From an uncultured Leptolinea sp. (GTDB taxonomy: Bacteria > Chloroflexota > Anaerolineae > Anaerolineales > Anaerolineaceae), in assembly GCA_903828565.1 (NCBI GenBank), contig CAIKMQ010000003.1, forward strand, positions 248,001 to 312,000: 64,000 bases of DNA, read 5' to 3'. The notes under the pieces were generated by a model. That model made no database searches. It was not told the origin of the DNA and saw only the letters and a list, made by a program, of their open reading frames with translations. A program made the translations under genes and the position numbers. Numbering within the stretch: position 1 is the stretch's first letter; each line of letters starts with the position of its first letter. Shown here one piece after another: positions 1 to 8,560 of this stretch.

Positions 1-1
1 G

Positions 2-1864
2 GTCAGCGGAACGATCGCCAGCCTGGCATCCGGCGCGGCATTTGTGGTAGCCTGTCTGCTGATGCTCTCCCTGCGTTCCAACCCGGAAGCTGTGGTCGTT
101 CCCTTCGCAGAGTGGATCCGCGTTGGCGGACTGGCCGTGGATTGGGCCTTCCGGGTCGACACGCTCTCGGTCACCATGATGCTGGTGGTTTCCGGCGTCG
201 GTACACTGATCCATATCTACGCGATTGGGTACATGCACGAAGATGTCCGTCTGAACGAAGACCCCGGCCGGTTTACCCGCTTCTTTATTTATCTTAACCT
301 GTTCATCGCAATGATGATGATCCTGGTCAGCGCGGAAAGTTACTTGATGACATTCGTTGGCTGGGAAGGTGTGGGTCTCTGCTCTTACCTGCTGATCGGT
401 TTCTGGTTCGAAAAGGGAAAAGAAGGCACAGGTAATGCCATAGCTGCAAAGAAGGCTTTCATCACCAACCGCGTGGGCGATTTCGGCTTTCTGGTTGCGA
501 TGTTCATGATATTTTTACAGTTTGGGACATTATCTTTCAGCGAACTGGCACACGTTTCTGCGCCGGTGGGCGCGCTGGGGACGGTGGTTGTGGCAGGCAT
601 TGGACTATTCCTGCTGCTGGCCGTAACAGGAAAAAGTGCTCAGCTGCCGTTGTTCGTCTGGCTGCCGGATGCCATGGCTGGCCCGACACCTGTCTCTGCG
701 CTGATTCATGCGGCGACGATGGTGACCGCCGGTGTGTACCTGGTTGCCCGCTCAGCTCCGCTGTTTGAGCTCAGTCCGGTGGGTCCGCAGGCTGTTGCCT
801 GGGTTGGCACCCTGACCGCTCTTTTTGCTGCGACCATTGCTGTCGGCCAGTATGATATCAAGAAAGTGCTGGCTTACTCCACCATCAGCCAACTGGGCTT
901 TATGGTGGCGGCAGTTGGGATGGGCGCTTATGTTGCCGGTATGTTCCACCTGGTGACGCACGCTTTCTTCAAAGCGCTCCTCTTCCTTTCCGCAGGTTCT
1001 GTCATCCAGGGCGTCGAACACGGACACCACCACGATCCCCACGCAGATCATTATGCGGAGTTTGACCCGCAGGATATGCGCAATATGGGGGGGCTGGCTG
1101 GAAAGATGAAGGTCACGACAGCGGTGTATATCATTGGCGCGCTGGCACTGGCTGGCGTAGCCCCCCTGGCGGGTTTTTTCTCAAAAGACGAGATTGTTGC
1201 CTTTGCCTTCGGTAAAAACCCGGTGATGTTTACCATGCTGCTGCTGGCAGCCTTCTTTACGGCGTTTTACATGGCACGCCAGGTGTGGATGGTCTTCTTT
1301 GGCAAGGCTCGCACCACTGCCGCGCAAGGCGCACGTGAAAATCCCCTCGTTATGACCATCCCCCTGATGGTGCTGGCAGTTCTTTCGCTGGTGGGTGGAG
1401 CCCTCAACCTTCCCCATGTAGAAACACTCGGTAAGTGGTTGGAGCACACCATGGAAGGGCTACACCCGGCTGAGTTTAACTGGCTGGTCGCGGGTATCTC
1501 TTTGGCAGTCGCCTTCACAGGGATCGCAGCCGGCTGGTTCTTTTACGGAAGAAGGTCCTGGCAGCCTGGCCAGTCCGATCCGATGAAAAAGCTGCTGGGC
1601 CCGCTCTTTACGGCCTTCGAGCGAAAATGGTGGGTGGACGAGATCTATAACGCCCTGCTGCTGCAGCCGTATAAAGACCTTTCAGCAATTCTGGCTGAAC
1701 CTGTGGATCAGAAGCTCATCGATGGGTGCGCGAATGGCCTGGGCAGAATGACGGGCTGGTTCTCTCGGGGTATCGGCGTTTTGCAGAATGGGTTGGTGCG
1801 TTCCTACGCGCTGGTGATCCTTGCCGGTGTAGCCGCCATTCTTGGATATCTGATCTTACGGTAG
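2..1864 (+). CDS. nuoL: NADH-quinone oxidoreductase subunit L (5' end outside window)
   Basis: Antiporter-like membrane subunit of respiratory complex I, which couples NADH oxidation and quinone reduction to proton pumping. The reading frame is open from base 2 and already encodes a membrane helix there. The GTG at 44 is therefore unlikely to be the true start, and the N-terminus lies upstream. Counting from that GTG, the conserved helix with GWEGVGLCSYLLIGFW carries the antiporter Glu at residue 108. It is followed by the AAKKAFITNRVGDFG segment and the Lys/His-rich core (HAATMVTAGVYLVARS). The C-terminal part is long, as expected for the lateral helix of NuoL. It is 10 bases from nuoM and in the same direction, so this is the usual L-M-N order. 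Identity is secure; only the start is missing. Confidence 0.95.
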   Translation, partial: VSGTIASLASGAAFVVACLLMLSLRSNPEAVVVPFAEWIRVGGLAVDWAFRVDTLSVTMMLVVSGVGTLIHIYAIGYMHEDVRLNEDPGRFTRFFIYLNLFIAMMMILVSAESYLMTFVGWEGVGLCSYLLIGFWFEKGKEGTGNAIAAKKAFITNRVGDFGFLVAMFMIFLQFGTLSFSELAHVSAPVGALGTVVVAGIGLFLLLAVTGKSAQLPLFVWLPDAMAGPTPVSALIHAATMVTAGVYLVARSAPLFELSPVGPQAVAWVGTLTALFAATIAVGQYDIKKVLAYSTISQLGFMVAAVGMGAYVAGMFHLVTHAFFKALLFLSAGSVIQGVEHGHHHDPHADHYAEFDPQDMRNMGGLAGKMKVTTAVYIIGALALAGVAPLAGFFSKDEIVAFAFGKNPVMFTMLLLAAFFTAFYMARQVWMVFFGKARTTAAQGARENPLVMTIPLMVLAVLSLVGGALNLPHVETLGKWLEHTMEGLHPAEFNWLVAGISLAVAFTGIAAGWFFYGRRSWQPGQSDPMKKLLGPLFTAFERKWWVDEIYNALLLQPYKDLSAILAEPVDQKLIDGCANGLGRMTGWFSRGIGVLQNGLVRSYALVILAGVAAILGYLILR

Positions 1865-1874
1865 AGGAAGGGCT

Positions 1875-3383
1875 ATGACCAACCTACTCAATCCACTGGT
1901 ATTACTTCTGCTCATCCCGCTGGCTGGAACTTTCCTGCTCTGGCTGATCCCCGGCGGACGGAAATCGCTGGTACGCTGGGTGGCTCTGCTGACCAGCCTG
2001 ATCGCCTTCGGGTACTCGCTCTGGATGTTGTCGCAATTCCAATCCACTGACCCTGGCCTGCAGCTGGGTGTCAAAATCCCGTGGCTGCAATTTGGTTCGA
2101 CCACGGTTCATTTCGAAGTAGCTGTAGACGGCCTGAGCATCCTGATGGTGATGTTGACCACCTTCCTCACGCCGATCGCCATCCTATCTACGTGGACCGC
2201 GGTCAAAGAGAAGGTGAAAGGGTTTATGGCCTTCTTCCTGCTGCTGGAAGCCGGCATGCTGGGAGTTTTCCTGGCGCAGGATATGATCCTCTTTTACGTG
2301 TTCTGGGAATTTACCCTGGTTCCGATGTACTTCCTGATCGGCATCTGGGGCGGCGAACGTAAGGTGTATGCAGCCGTCAAGTTCTTCTTGTTCACCATGT
2401 CCGGCTCCCTGCTGATGCTGGCAGCCATGCTCTGGCTTGGCCTGACGCAGGGGACATTCTCCCTTCCACAATTGGAAGGAGTGGGTGGAATGGTGCCTGC
2501 AGCCGCAGGGCTGCTATTTGGTGCTTTCGCCCTGGCCTTTGCCATCAAAGTGCCGATGTTCCCGCTGCACACCTGGCTGCCGGACGCGCACGTGGAAGCA
2601 CCGACAGCCGGCTCTGTCATTTTGGCTGGTGTCCTGCTGAAGATGGGTGCGTATGGCTTTTTACGGTTCAATATCCCGCTATTCCCGCAGGTGGCAGTCA
2701 AAGCTGCCCCCTGGTTAGCCCTGCTGGCGGTGATTGGCATTATTTATGGTGCAGCTACAGCTTTTGTCCAGAAGGATGTGAAGAAGCTGGTGGCTTATTC
2801 ATCCGTCAGCCACCTCGGTTTCGTCGTGCTGGGCATCTTTGCCCTCAACCCGCTCGGGTTGCAAGGTGGTATTCTGCAGATGGTCAATCACGGCTTGAGC
2901 ACCGGTGCCCTCTTCCTGTTGGTAGGCATGATCTATGAACGCCGGCATACCCGTCAGATGGATCAGTTTGGCGGCCTATGGAAAGTGATGCCTGTATTCG
3001 GCACACTGACTCTGCTGGTCGTGCTCTCTTCTGTCGGGCTGCCGGGCTTGAACGGTTTTGTCGGTGAATTCACCATTCTGATGGGTGCCTACACCAGCAC
3101 TGCGATCAATTACACGCTGGCTGCTATTTTGGCGGCTACGGGTGTCATTTTAGCAGCGGTTTACCTGCTGCATATGTATCAGCATGTGTTTCTCGGCCCG
3201 GTCACCCATGAAGAGAACCGCTTTTTGAAAGACCTCAATGCTCGCGAGATCCTTACCCTGGTACCGTTACTGGCTGTCAGCGCCTGGATTGGGTTGTACC
3301 CAAAACCATTCTTTGCGATCATGGCACCGGCTGTAGATAAGTTGATCGCGATCGTGCAACCGTTCATTGCGGTTGTGAAATAA
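1875..3383 (+). CDS. nuoM: NADH-quinone oxidoreductase subunit M
   Basis: Second antiporter-like membrane subunit of complex I, 502 aa, normal family length, with about 14 predicted helices. Conserved proton-channel residues are visible: Glu145 in FYVFWEFTLVPMYFLIG, Lys225 in AIKVPMFPLHTWLPDAH, and Lys256 in the following helix. The ATG follows a GGAAGGGCT ribosome site and lies 10 bases after nuoL; nuoN follows 10 bases later. Nothing unusual is seen. Confidence 0.96.
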   Translation: MTNLLNPLVLLLLIPLAGTFLLWLIPGGRKSLVRWVALLTSLIAFGYSLWMLSQFQSTDPGLQLGVKIPWLQFGSTTVHFEVAVDGLSILMVMLTTFLTPIAILSTWTAVKEKVKGFMAFFLLLEAGMLGVFLAQDMILFYVFWEFTLVPMYFLIGIWGGERKVYAAVKFFLFTMSGSLLMLAAMLWLGLTQGTFSLPQLEGVGGMVPAAAGLLFGAFALAFAIKVPMFPLHTWLPDAHVEAPTAGSVILAGVLLKMGAYGFLRFNIPLFPQVAVKAAPWLALLAVIGIIYGAATAFVQKDVKKLVAYSSVSHLGFVVLGIFALNPLGLQGGILQMVNHGLSTGALFLLVGMIYERRHTRQMDQFGGLWKVMPVFGTLTLLVVLSSVGLPGLNGFVGEFTILMGAYTSTAINYTLAAILAATGVILAAVYLLHMYQHVFLGPVTHEENRFLKDLNAREILTLVPLLAVSAWIGLYPKPFFAIMAPAVDKLIAIVQPFIAVVK

Positions 3384-3393
3384 GGGAGCCAAC

Positions 3394-4842
3394 ATGAGCC
3401 TTTCAGATCTCTTAATCCTTCTCCCGCAGGCTTTCCTGCTGGTATGGGCCTCCCTGCTCCTGCTGGTGGACCTGTTCATCTCTAAAGAACGCAAGGTGAT
3501 CACAGCCATTCTTGGTGCAGCCGGCCTGGCCATCACATTGGGGCTGACAAGCGGGCAGTGGGGCAGCCGTGCGACAGGTTTCAACCAGATGGTGGTGGTA
3601 GATAACTTCTCGGTATTCCTCAGTGGATTATTCACCCTGGCTGGTTTGGTAGCGATCGTTATCGCTTATGACAATATGCGGCGTACCGGCATCCATAAGA
3701 CCGAGTTCTACTCTTTGCTGCTTTTTTCCGTGGCTGGCATGATGCTGATGTCTGCAGCTGCGGATCTGATCATCGTTTTCCTGGCACTGGAACTGCTCTC
3801 GATCCCTCTCTACATTCTGGCCGGATTGGCAGTGCCGCGGGCTGGATCTGCTGAAGGCGCTATCAAGTACTTTTTGCTTGGTGCTTTTGCCTCAGGGTTT
3901 GTACTGTATGGAACCGCGCTGATCTTTGGTGCCACGCAGGGTACTTCCCTGGCTGGCATCATGGCTTCCATCCAGTCCGGCACAGCTGAGCTTCCATTGC
4001 TGGTCATTGGCGCTGCCCTGTTACTGGTCGGTTTCTCCTTCAAAGTCGCTGCAGTTCCCTTCCACATGTGGACTCCGGATGTGTACCAGGGCGCACCGAG
4101 CCCCGTAACCGGTTTCATGTCCATTGGTGCCAAGGCGGCAGGTTTCGCGGCTCTCATCCGGGTTTTCTCGCTGGCTTTCCCGTCACTGGCGGGGCAATTC
4201 GCCCCAATCTTTGCGGTGCTGGCAGGCCTGACCATGGTGGTCGGAAATGTCGCCGCTGTGAGCCAGGTGAGCATCAAACGGATGCTGGCTTATTCCAGTA
4301 TCGCGCATGCCGGTTATATTTTGATGGCGCTGGTACCTTTGGCCGATCCGTCCGTGGCTGCCAATAGCACAGCTTCTGCCTTGACGTACCTGGTTGTGTA
4401 TGGAATTACCACGCTCGGTGCCTGGGCAGTGATCTCTGCGGTGGAAAACGCAGATGGCGGCGATACGTCGGTACGCGATCTGAGCGGTCTCGCGCGACAG
4501 CATCCCTGGCTGGCAGCTGCCATGACCTTCTTCATGCTCTCGTTCACCGGTATTCCCCCGTTGGCTGGTTTCTGGGGCAAGTTCTACCTGTTTCGCACCG
4601 CCATCGAAGGCGGATACACGACATTGGCGATCATCGGTTTGTTGTCTTCGCTGGTCTCCGCCTGGTACTACCTGCGGGTGATCGTGATGATGTACTTCCG
4701 TGAAAGTGAGGCTGGCGCGAGTCGGGCCCCATCCATTCAGATTGCCGCAATCTTGCTGGCGCTGGCAGTACTGGTGCTGGGGCTGTTCCCCAGCGGCCTT
4801 TTCCAGCTGGCGCTGCAAGCACTGGCAAACGGTGTGAGTTAA
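3394..4842 (+). CDS. nuoN: NADH-quinone oxidoreductase subunit N
   Basis: Third antiporter-like subunit of complex I, 482 aa. It has the hydrophobic multi-helix pattern of the family, the LALELLSIPLYILAG helix with its conserved Glu, and FKVAAVPFHMWTPDVYQGAP with the Lys of the proton path. It is preceded by a GGGAGCC ribosome site. It is the last gene of the nuo operon here: a clear hairpin terminator follows within 25 bases. Gene order and length are ordinary. Confidence 0.96.
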   Translation: MSLSDLLILLPQAFLLVWASLLLLVDLFISKERKVITAILGAAGLAITLGLTSGQWGSRATGFNQMVVVDNFSVFLSGLFTLAGLVAIVIAYDNMRRTGIHKTEFYSLLLFSVAGMMLMSAAADLIIVFLALELLSIPLYILAGLAVPRAGSAEGAIKYFLLGAFASGFVLYGTALIFGATQGTSLAGIMASIQSGTAELPLLVIGAALLLVGFSFKVAAVPFHMWTPDVYQGAPSPVTGFMSIGAKAAGFAALIRVFSLAFPSLAGQFAPIFAVLAGLTMVVGNVAAVSQVSIKRMLAYSSIAHAGYILMALVPLADPSVAANSTASALTYLVVYGITTLGAWAVISAVENADGGDTSVRDLSGLARQHPWLAAAMTFFMLSFTGIPPLAGFWGKFYLFRTAIEGGYTTLAIIGLLSSLVSAWYYLRVIVMMYFRESEAGASRAPSIQIAAILLALAVLVLGLFPSGLFQLALQALANGVS

Positions 4843-4861
4843 TACGAGATAAGACTGCCCA

Positions 4862-4890
4862 AAAGCCGGTCAATAAATGACCGGCTTTAT
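4862..4890 (+). terminator. Rho-independent terminator of the nuo operon
   Basis: Perfect 11-base-pair stem (4862-4872 with 4878-4888) with a five-base loop, beginning 20 bases after the nuoN stop and followed by a T-rich tract. Confidence 0.85.
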
Positions 4891-5043
4891 TTATATTATC
4901 TTCATGGATCAAACCATAAGCAGTTGAGTGATTACCCATCTAAAAATCTATAATGAATGAAGTTATACTTGCAGCGGCGGGTTTATTGATCTGCCTGCCA
5001 GATGGATGCCATCTACGACATGAACCAGGATACGGGAGAAGCC

Positions 5044-5562
5044 ATGTTCACCAACCTTGAGACCCAGCGATTGACCCTGAGATGCATAGATCACAGCGAC
5101 CGCGATTTCATTTTTAAAGAATTCCAAAGCGAGTTCATCAACCGATACTTGTTTGATGAAGAACCCATGACGGATATCTCACAAGCCGATCAATTGATCG
5201 AATTCTATACCATGAGCGAACCGCGCATGCAAAACAGATGGGTATTGGTAGACAAAATCACAGGAGAGAAGCTGGGGACCTGCGGCTATCATTTTTGGAA
5301 GCCTGACCTGCAAGAGGTGGAGATCGGTTTTGAATTGATGGAAGCGTTCAACGGCAAGGGCTACATGCTGGAAGCGGTTGAAACGATCCTTGCTTTCGCG
5401 CGTCAACAAATGCAGGTAAAAACGATCCGCGCGGTGGTTTATCAGGGCAACACCAAATGCATACAACTCCTGGAAAAGTTACAGTTCGTTAAAGTAGGTG
5501 ATGAGAATACTGAATTTGACGGTAAAAGTTATCTTCACGATGTATATGCATTGAAGATATAA
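5044..5562 (+). CDS. GNAT family N-acetyltransferase (RimJ/RimL type)
   Basis: 172-aa acetyltransferase that would move an acetyl group from acetyl-CoA to an amine; the substrate cannot be told. The N-terminus LETQRLTLRCIDHSD, the KLGTCGYHFW strand and the GFELMEAFNGKGYMLEAV acetyl-CoA loop are typical of the RimJ/RimL branch. The last part, YQGNTKCIQLLEKLQF, matches the N-x-x-S/C-x-x-L-x-K element of these enzymes. The ATG at 5044 is chosen over an in-frame ATG at 5002 because GGGAG sits 5 bases before it and the family match begins just after it. It is a single gene between the nuo terminator and a tRNA, and slightly more AT-rich than its neighbours. Confidence 0.85.
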   Translation: MFTNLETQRLTLRCIDHSDRDFIFKEFQSEFINRYLFDEEPMTDISQADQLIEFYTMSEPRMQNRWVLVDKITGEKLGTCGYHFWKPDLQEVEIGFELMEAFNGKGYMLEAVETILAFARQQMQVKTIRAVVYQGNTKCIQLLEKLQFVKVGDENTEFDGKSYLHDVYALKI

Positions 5563-5613
5563 CTTGAACTGAGCCTGATAGGAGTTTCACAAAGAGTGGT
5601 AATGGGTGGGTAG

Positions 5614-5685
5614 TGGGCCCGGAAGGATTCGAACCTTCAACCAAGCGGTTATGAGCCGCCTGCTCCGCCATTGAGCTACAGGCCC
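5614..5685 (-). tRNA. tRNA with CAU anticodon, probably tRNA-Ile2
   Basis: Full cloverleaf on the minus strand, 72 bases including an A discriminator. It has a 7-bp acceptor stem (one G-U pair), a D arm starting TAGCTC, an anticodon stem GGCGG/CCGCT with loop CTCATAA, and a T arm GAAGG-TTCGAAT-CCTTC. The anticodon is CAU. Acceptor pairs C4-G69 and C5-G68, which TilS needs in the E. coli Ile2 tRNA, are present. This favours tRNA-Ile2 (lysidine-modified, reads AUA) over elongator Met. CCA is not encoded. Isotype is an inference; tRNA identity is secure. Confidence 0.93.
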
Positions 5686-5804
5686 GCGGGAAGCTATTTG
5701 AGCCATCCGACAGTTGCGTATTATATCATACCCATCCATGAGGATAAATATCTCAAACTTCGACGAAATTGAGTAGCGCGGTATAGACAGGCAGGCCTGT
5801 ATTC

Positions 5805-5833
5805 TTGTAAAGATCGACCGGCTACGGTATAAT
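5805..5833 (+). promoter_or_regulatory. Promoter of the ROK regulator / sugar transporter cluster
   Basis: TTGTAA at 5805-5810, a 17-base spacer, then a perfect TATAAT at 5828-5833. Transcription is predicted to begin near 5840, giving a leader of about 55 bases before the GTG at 5895. Confidence 0.75.
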
Positions 5834-5840
5834 CAACATA

Positions 5841-5859
5841 CTTAATAAAGATTATTAAG
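5841..5859. promoter_or_regulatory. Palindromic operator at the transcription start
   Basis: Perfect inverted repeat CTTAATAA-AGA-TTATTAAG starting one base after the predicted +1. An AT-rich palindrome in this position suits a ROK-family repressor, so autoregulation by the adjacent gene is likely. The binding protein is an inference. Confidence 0.6.
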
Positions 5860-5894
5860 GAACTAATTCAGGGATAAGGGAAGCTACAGGCACT

Positions 5895-7154
5895 GTGAAC
5901 ATCACCACACCAGCAGCTGTTCGAGCCAATAACCTTTCTATCACGCTCAACTTGATCCATGAGCGGGGTTCGATTACCCGCACAGAATTGATGGAGTTAA
6001 CGCAATTAAGCGCGCCGACCATCTCTGCCCTGGTGAATTCCCTGATATCCGCCGGTTTCGTTATTGAAGGCGGCAGCGGAGCTTCCTCCGGCGGCAGACG
6101 CCCCACCATCCTGCAGTTCAATTATGATGCCCGCCATGCCATCGGTGTGGATATGGGTGCAGCGCATGTCACTGTTGTGAGCATGAACCTGGCGGGTGAA
6201 GTCAAAGCCCGACAATCTCACCGCATGGATATTGTGAACCTGCCCCATCAAACCCTGGAAAACATCGTGCAGATTGTAAAAGAGGTAATCGCAGAGACCC
6301 GCGTTCCGGTCGAAGAGATACTTGGGCTGGGGCTGACAGTTCCCGCGCCGCTGAATACCATCACCTCCGGTACTTTTCTCACCCATTACATGCCGTCCTG
6401 GAAAGGCATTTCCCCGGCTGTTGAGCTTGCCAAAGAGATTACCATGCCGATCTACCTGGAGAATGATGCAAACGCTGGAGCGCTGGCAGAAAAGTGGTGG
6501 GGCAGCGCGAAGCAGTGTGATACCATCGTTTTTGTAAAGCTCGGCACAGGTGTCGGCAGTGGATTAATCATCGGCAATGAGATCTACCGCGGATTTAGTG
6601 GTACTGCGGGTGAGATCGGGCACACCACCATTGAAACCATGGGTCGGCGCTGTCGCTGTGGTAACCACGGTTGTATGGAAAGTTATGTCGGGCTTCCCGG
6701 AATCCTAATGGATGCCCGTCTGGGGCTGGCGGAAGATGCCAGCTGGGTGGGATCTTTGGATAACTTGACCGTGCAACAGGTGATCGATGCTGCCAGATCC
6801 GGGAATAAATTCTGCCTGCAACTCATTCAAACTGCTGGCAGGTATCTGGGCATCGGCCTGGCGAACCTGATCAACATTATGAATCCCGGTATGCTGGTGC
6901 TGGGTGGAGATCTGGCTGAGGCGGGAGATCTATTGATCGAGCCCATGGTCGCTTCCATGCTCAAGCGGTCCATACCCTTTGAGAAACATATGGAAAAGAT
7001 CGTGGTGAGTGAGTTGGGGCAGGACACTGTGGCAATCGGTGCCGCAACGCTAGCTATCATCGAAGCATTTTCACCATCCAATTTGTATCGAACATTGCAT
7101 CGTTTGGATGATTTATATTTGAAAGGAGGTGAGGCTATACAGAAGGAGGGTTAA
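5895..7154 (+). CDS. ROK family transcriptional regulator
   Basis: 419-aa NagC/Mlc/XylR-like repressor. Residues 12-58 form a winged helix-turn-helix (GSITRTELMELTQLSAPTIS). From about residue 80 there is a ROK sugar-kinase-like fold: the phosphate loop GVDMGAAHVTVV, LENDANAGALAEKWWG holding the Asn-Asp pair, the GEIGHTTIE motif and the zinc-binding CRCGNHGC. The effector is probably a sugar or sugar phosphate. The GTG start at 5895 places the HTH at the usual distance from the N-terminus. It lies 46 bases upstream of a CUT1 binding protein, so it most likely controls that transporter. A strong promoter and a palindrome precede it. Confidence 0.9.
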   Translation: MNITTPAAVRANNLSITLNLIHERGSITRTELMELTQLSAPTISALVNSLISAGFVIEGGSGASSGGRRPTILQFNYDARHAIGVDMGAAHVTVVSMNLAGEVKARQSHRMDIVNLPHQTLENIVQIVKEVIAETRVPVEEILGLGLTVPAPLNTITSGTFLTHYMPSWKGISPAVELAKEITMPIYLENDANAGALAEKWWGSAKQCDTIVFVKLGTGVGSGLIIGNEIYRGFSGTAGEIGHTTIETMGRRCRCGNHGCMESYVGLPGILMDARLGLAEDASWVGSLDNLTVQQVIDAARSGNKFCLQLIQTAGRYLGIGLANLINIMNPGMLVLGGDLAEAGDLLIEPMVASMLKRSIPFEKHMEKIVVSELGQDTVAIGAATLAIIEAFSPSNLYRTLHRLDDLYLKGGEAIQKEG

Positions 7155-7200
7155 ATGCAATACAATGGAGTTCATATAACTAAACTTTTCTGGAGGAAAC

Positions 7201-8484
7201 ATGTCTAAACGCATTTTAACAGTAGTCAGCATCCTGATGGTGATCTCATTCGCCATCTCTGCCTGCGCCCCCGCTGCCCCCGCTGCTGAAGCCCCCGCCA
7301 CGGAAGCCGGTAAGGTTCAGGTCTTCTCCTGGTGGACGGGTGGTGGCGAAGCCGCCGGCCTCGAAGCCATGATCAAGGTCTTTAATGCGAAATACCCGAA
7401 CATTGAATTCGTCAACGAAGCAGTTGCCGGTGGCGCTGGTACCAATGCGCGCGCAGTTCTGGCGACCCGCCTTCAGGCTGGCGATCCCCCCGATAGCTGG
7501 CAGGGCCATGCCGGGCAGGAACTGATTGGCACCTATGTAGCCGCCGGCCAGATCCAACCCCTGAATGACCTCTACGAAGCCAATGGCTGGTTAGCTGTCA
7601 TGCCAGAAACCTTGATCCCCTTGATCTCCAAGGATGGAAACATCTATTCCGTGCCAGTGAATATTCATCGCGCGAACGTGATGTGGTACAACCCGGCCGT
7701 CCTGGCAGCCAACAATGTTGCCGTCCCCACCACCATGGAAGAATGGTTCACTGCCCTTGAGACCCTCAAGGCTGCTGGTGTTGAAACCCCGTTAGCCCTC
7801 GGTGAACAGTGGACCGCAATGCACCTCTTCGAAACCGTGCTGCTCGGTACCATGGGCCCAGAAAAATACAATGGCCTTTGGGACGGCACCACAGCCTGGG
7901 ATGGCCCGGAAGTGACAGAATCCATCGCCAACTATGCCAAACTGCTCACCTACACCAACAGCGATGCCACCTCCCTCACCTGGCAGGATGCTTCTCAGCT
8001 GGTGATAAATGGCGATGCAGCTTTCAACGTAATGGGCGACTGGGCCGAAGGATACTTCAAAGAACTCGGCAAGACCCCCGAAACTGATTTCGGTTGGGCT
8101 CCTGTTCCTGGTTCCGTTGGTTCCTTCCAATTCCTCTCCGACAGCTTCACCCTTGCAACAGACGCCCCGAACCCCGATGGCGTGAAAGCCTGGTTGACAG
8201 TCTGCGGTTCCAAGGAAGGTCAAGATGCCTTCAACCCCGTCAAGGGTTCCATCCCTGCTCGCAGCGATGGCGACAAGAGCCTGTATGATGTCTATCTGCA
8301 GTCAGCCATGGCTGACTGGGCCAGCAACACCGTCGTCGGTTCTTTGACCCACGGTGTAGTAGCCAATGACTCCTGGAAGAACGAGATCAATACTGCTCTC
8401 GGTCTGTACCTCGGCACCCTCGATGGAGCCACCCTCCAGGCTGCTCTGACGACTGCGTGCGCAGCTCAGGGTCCCTGCAAGTAA
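7201..8484 (+). CDS. Sugar ABC transporter substrate-binding lipoprotein (CUT1 type)
   Basis: 427-aa extracellular solute-binding protein of family 1. A signal peptide with lipobox AISAC places it as a membrane-anchored lipoprotein; the Ala/Pro-rich stretch after the Cys is a tether. The mature part starts with VQVFSWWTGGGEAAGLEAM, a typical CUT1 beginning, and contains the usual NGDAAFNVMGDWAEGYF motif. It is preceded by CTGGAGGAAAC, a strong ribosome site. The ligand is unknown but is likely a mono- or oligosaccharide, judging from the ROK regulator upstream and the MalF/MalG-like permeases downstream. A stable hairpin directly after its stop may favour its expression over the permeases. 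Confidence 0.93.
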   Translation: MSKRILTVVSILMVISFAISACAPAAPAAEAPATEAGKVQVFSWWTGGGEAAGLEAMIKVFNAKYPNIEFVNEAVAGGAGTNARAVLATRLQAGDPPDSWQGHAGQELIGTYVAAGQIQPLNDLYEANGWLAVMPETLIPLISKDGNIYSVPVNIHRANVMWYNPAVLAANNVAVPTTMEEWFTALETLKAAGVETPLALGEQWTAMHLFETVLLGTMGPEKYNGLWDGTTAWDGPEVTESIANYAKLLTYTNSDATSLTWQDASQLVINGDAAFNVMGDWAEGYFKELGKTPETDFGWAPVPGSVGSFQFLSDSFTLATDAPNPDGVKAWLTVCGSKEGQDAFNPVKGSIPARSDGDKSLYDVYLQSAMADWASNTVVGSLTHGVVANDSWKNEINTALGLYLGTLDGATLQAALTTACAAQGPCK

Positions 8485-8503
8485 ATCTCTTATCGAGTAC
8501 AAT

Positions 8504-8535
8504 GTTCTGGGGTGAATGCAAATTCACCCCAGAAC
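8504..8535 (+). promoter_or_regulatory. Intercistronic hairpin between binding protein and permeases
   Basis: Perfect 14-bp stem (8504-8517 with 8522-8535) closed by a GCAA tetraloop, 19 bases after the binding-protein stop and 25 before the permease ATG. No T-run follows, so it looks like an mRNA stabiliser or partial attenuator and not a full terminator. This arrangement is known in other ABC operons, where the binding protein is made in excess. Confidence 0.75.
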
Positions 8536-8560
8536 TCATTTATTAATTCGGGGAGCTTTT

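Noticed and set aside
44-1864. GTG at 44 as the nuoL start
   Set aside because: The frame is open to the window edge and encodes a membrane helix before 44; NuoL is normally longer at the N-terminus.
5489-5671. Short minus-strand open frame over the tRNA
   Set aside because: It encodes the tRNA T and anticodon arms in translation and has no coding support.
8504-8535. Full Rho-independent terminator between binding protein and permease genes
   Set aside because: No T-run follows the stem, and the permeases have no other promoter in view.
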